From assembly GCF_900445235.1 (NCBI RefSeq), contig NZ_UFSM01000001.1, positions 2,185,501 through 2,249,500 on the forward strand: a DNA stretch of 64,000 nucleotides. Reading direction: 5' to 3'. A program made the position numbers and the translations under genes. This document shows, one piece after another, positions 62,922 to 64,000 of this stretch. This DNA comes from Aminobacter aminovorans (GTDB lineage Bacteria > Pseudomonadota > Alphaproteobacteria > Rhizobiales > Rhizobiaceae). Under the pieces are notes generated by a model. It saw nothing but the letters and a program-made list of their open reading frames with translations. It had not been told where the DNA came from and did no database searches. The first letter of the stretch is position 1, and the number at the start of each line of letters is the position of its first letter.

Positions 62922-64000
62922 TTACTTGAAGTAATCCTGCAGTGGACGCACTTCGAGCGAGCCGGCCTTCAGTGCGGCGATGGCTTCGGCGACGGCCGCC
63001 GCACCCGAGAGAGTGGTGTAGTAGGGCACCTTCTGCATCAGAGTGGCGCGGCGGATCGACTTGGAGTCCGAAACGGCCTTCTGGCCGTCGGTGGTGTTGA
63101 AGACGATCTGGATCTGGCGGTTGCGGATGGCGTCCTCGATGTGCGGACGGCCTTCGAGCACCTTGTTGATCTTTTCGGCCGGAACGCCGTTCTCGACGAG
63201 GAAACGCGCGGTGCCTGACGTTGCCAGCACTTTGAAGCCGAGGCCGGAGAGGCGCTGGACGGCGCCGAGAATGCCGGCCTTGTCCTCGTCACGGACCGAG
63301 ACGAACAGCGTGCCCGATCGCGGCAGGTCGACGCCGGCGCCGAGCTGGGCCTTGGCGAAGGCGAGCGCATAGTCGCGGTCGAGGCCCATGACCTCGCCGG
63401 TCGACTTCATCTCGGGTCCAAGCAGGATGTCGACGCCGGGGAAGCGCGCGAAGGGGAACACCGCTTCCTTGACCGCGATGTGGCCTGGATTGCGGGCATC
63501 GGGCTTGGCGCCATAGTGGGCAAATGCCTCGTCGAGGCTCTCGCCCGACATGATGCGGGCAGCGATCTTAGCGATCGGCTTGCCGACGGTTTTCGCCACG
63601 AACGGAACGGTGCGGCTGGCACGCGGGTTGACCTCCAGCACGTAGATGGTGCCATCCTTGATGGCGTACTGCACGTTCATCAGGCCACCGACATTGAGCG
63701 CGCGGGCCATAGCCGAGGTCTGGCGCTCGAGTTCGTCGACGAGCTCGGTGGAAAGCGAATGGACTGGCAGCGAGCAGGCCGAGTCGCCCGAGTGGATGCC
63801 GGCTTCCTCGATGTGTTCCATGATGCCGGAGACGTACGTCGCCTTGCCGTCGCAGAGGCAGTCGACGTCGACCTCGATGGCACCGGAGAGATAGGTGTCG
63901 AAGAGAAGCGGGTTCTTGCCGAGCAGGGTGTTGATCTGGCCCGTCTTGTCGTTGGGGTACTTCTGCTTGATGTCTTCGGGCACCAGGCCCGGCACGGTGT
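62922..64000 (-). CDS. carB: carbamoyl-phosphate synthase large subunit (partial, C-terminal part)
   Basis: The last 359 codons of CarB, cut by the window edge. The enzyme makes carbamoyl phosphate for arginine and pyrimidines. Visible are the second ATP-grasp domain ([55 protein letters not shown]) and the allosteric MGS-like domain ([33 protein letters not shown]). It ends [12 protein letters not shown]. The true start is some 700 codons beyond the window; any ATG near 63995 is internal. Confidence 0.95.
   Translation of the reverse strand, partial: TVPGLVPEDIKQKYPNDKTGQINTLLGKNPLLFDTYLSGAIEVDVDCLCDGKATYVSGIMEHIEEAGIHSGDSACSLPVHSLSTELVDELERQTSAMARALNVGGLMNVQYAIKDGTIYVLEVNPRASRTVPFVAKTVGKPIAKIAARIMSGESLDEAFAHYGAKPDARNPGHIAVKEAVFPFARFPGVDILLGPEMKSTGEVMGLDRDYALAFAKAQLGAGVDLPRSGTLFVSVRDEDKAGILGAVQRLSGLGFKVLATSGTARFLVENGVPAEKINKVLEGRPHIEDAIRNRQIQIVFNTTDGQKAVSDSKSIRRATLMQKVPYYTTLSGAAAVAEAIAALKAGSLEVRPLQDYFK

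Overview
The window is GC-rich DNA from an alphaproteobacterium of the order Hyphomicrobiales (Rhizobiales), most likely Phyllobacteriaceae near Mesorhizobium or Aminobacter. The evidence is the gene order greA - lpsB - family-25 glycosyltransferases - lrp - trxB - lsrB/vtlR, the rhizobial type of UvrB with a long N-terminal extension, and several intergenic palindromic repeats of the kind seen in mesorhizobia. It reads as ordinary chromosome, with no tRNA, rRNA, CRISPR array, IS element or complete prophage recognised. Window ends cut dapA (left) and carB (right).

Layout. 1-6.9 kb: dapA, two small-molecule enzymes (GST, VOC protein), a decayed LysR gene beside a DUF1127 mini-gene, uvrB and a secreted SH3 protein. 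7-13.5 kb: a glycosyltransferase plus CapA-like pair, a DUF3137 membrane protein, a SemiSWEET transporter, a lipid kinase and small secreted proteins. 13.7-17.7 kb: a three-gene catabolic cluster (beta-hydroxyacid dehydrogenase, enolase-superfamily dehydratase, GMC oxidoreductase). 17.8-24.5 kb: thioesterase, HxlR regulator with divergent FMN reductase, a CNNM/CorC-type protein, an LssY-type protein and two tandem extensin-like proteins. 24.6-28.7 kb: a duplicated TPR gene, one copy frameshifted, a second frameshifted membrane protein, msrA and a PQQ-type sugar dehydrogenase.

28.8-38.5 kb is the most organised part: greA behind a terminator-like leader, the LPS-core glycosyltransferase lpsB, three tandem family-25 glycosyltransferases, lrp, trxB, lsrB/vtlR, then an ArsR-SRPBCC operon with two matched operators, and a candidate AbcR-type (alpha-r15) small RNA. 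lsrB/vtlR, an ArsR gene and AbcR RNAs are also neighbours in Sinorhizobium meliloti, which supports the RNA call. Next to it (38.58-38.77 kb) is a second, unassigned structured RNA that ends in a terminator just before a GFA-family gene.

39-64 kb: msrP, a divergent EF-G-like GTPase, an orphan peptide-binding protein, a truncated MFS gene, a PLP enzyme, an HxlR/DHA2 efflux pair, an Rrf2/thioredoxin-reductase-like pair with an inverted repeat between them, an MHS transporter with a large extracytoplasmic insert, a ribbon-helix-helix mini-gene, aspartate aminotransferase, an overlapping pair of EAL proteins (one with all catalytic residues, one without), cspA, an O6-alkylguanine transferase, a lytic transglycosylase lipoprotein and carB. 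Thiol and oxidant handling recurs (msrA, msrP, trxB, lsrB, Rrf2 and HxlR pairs), but these are separate transcription units rather than one system.
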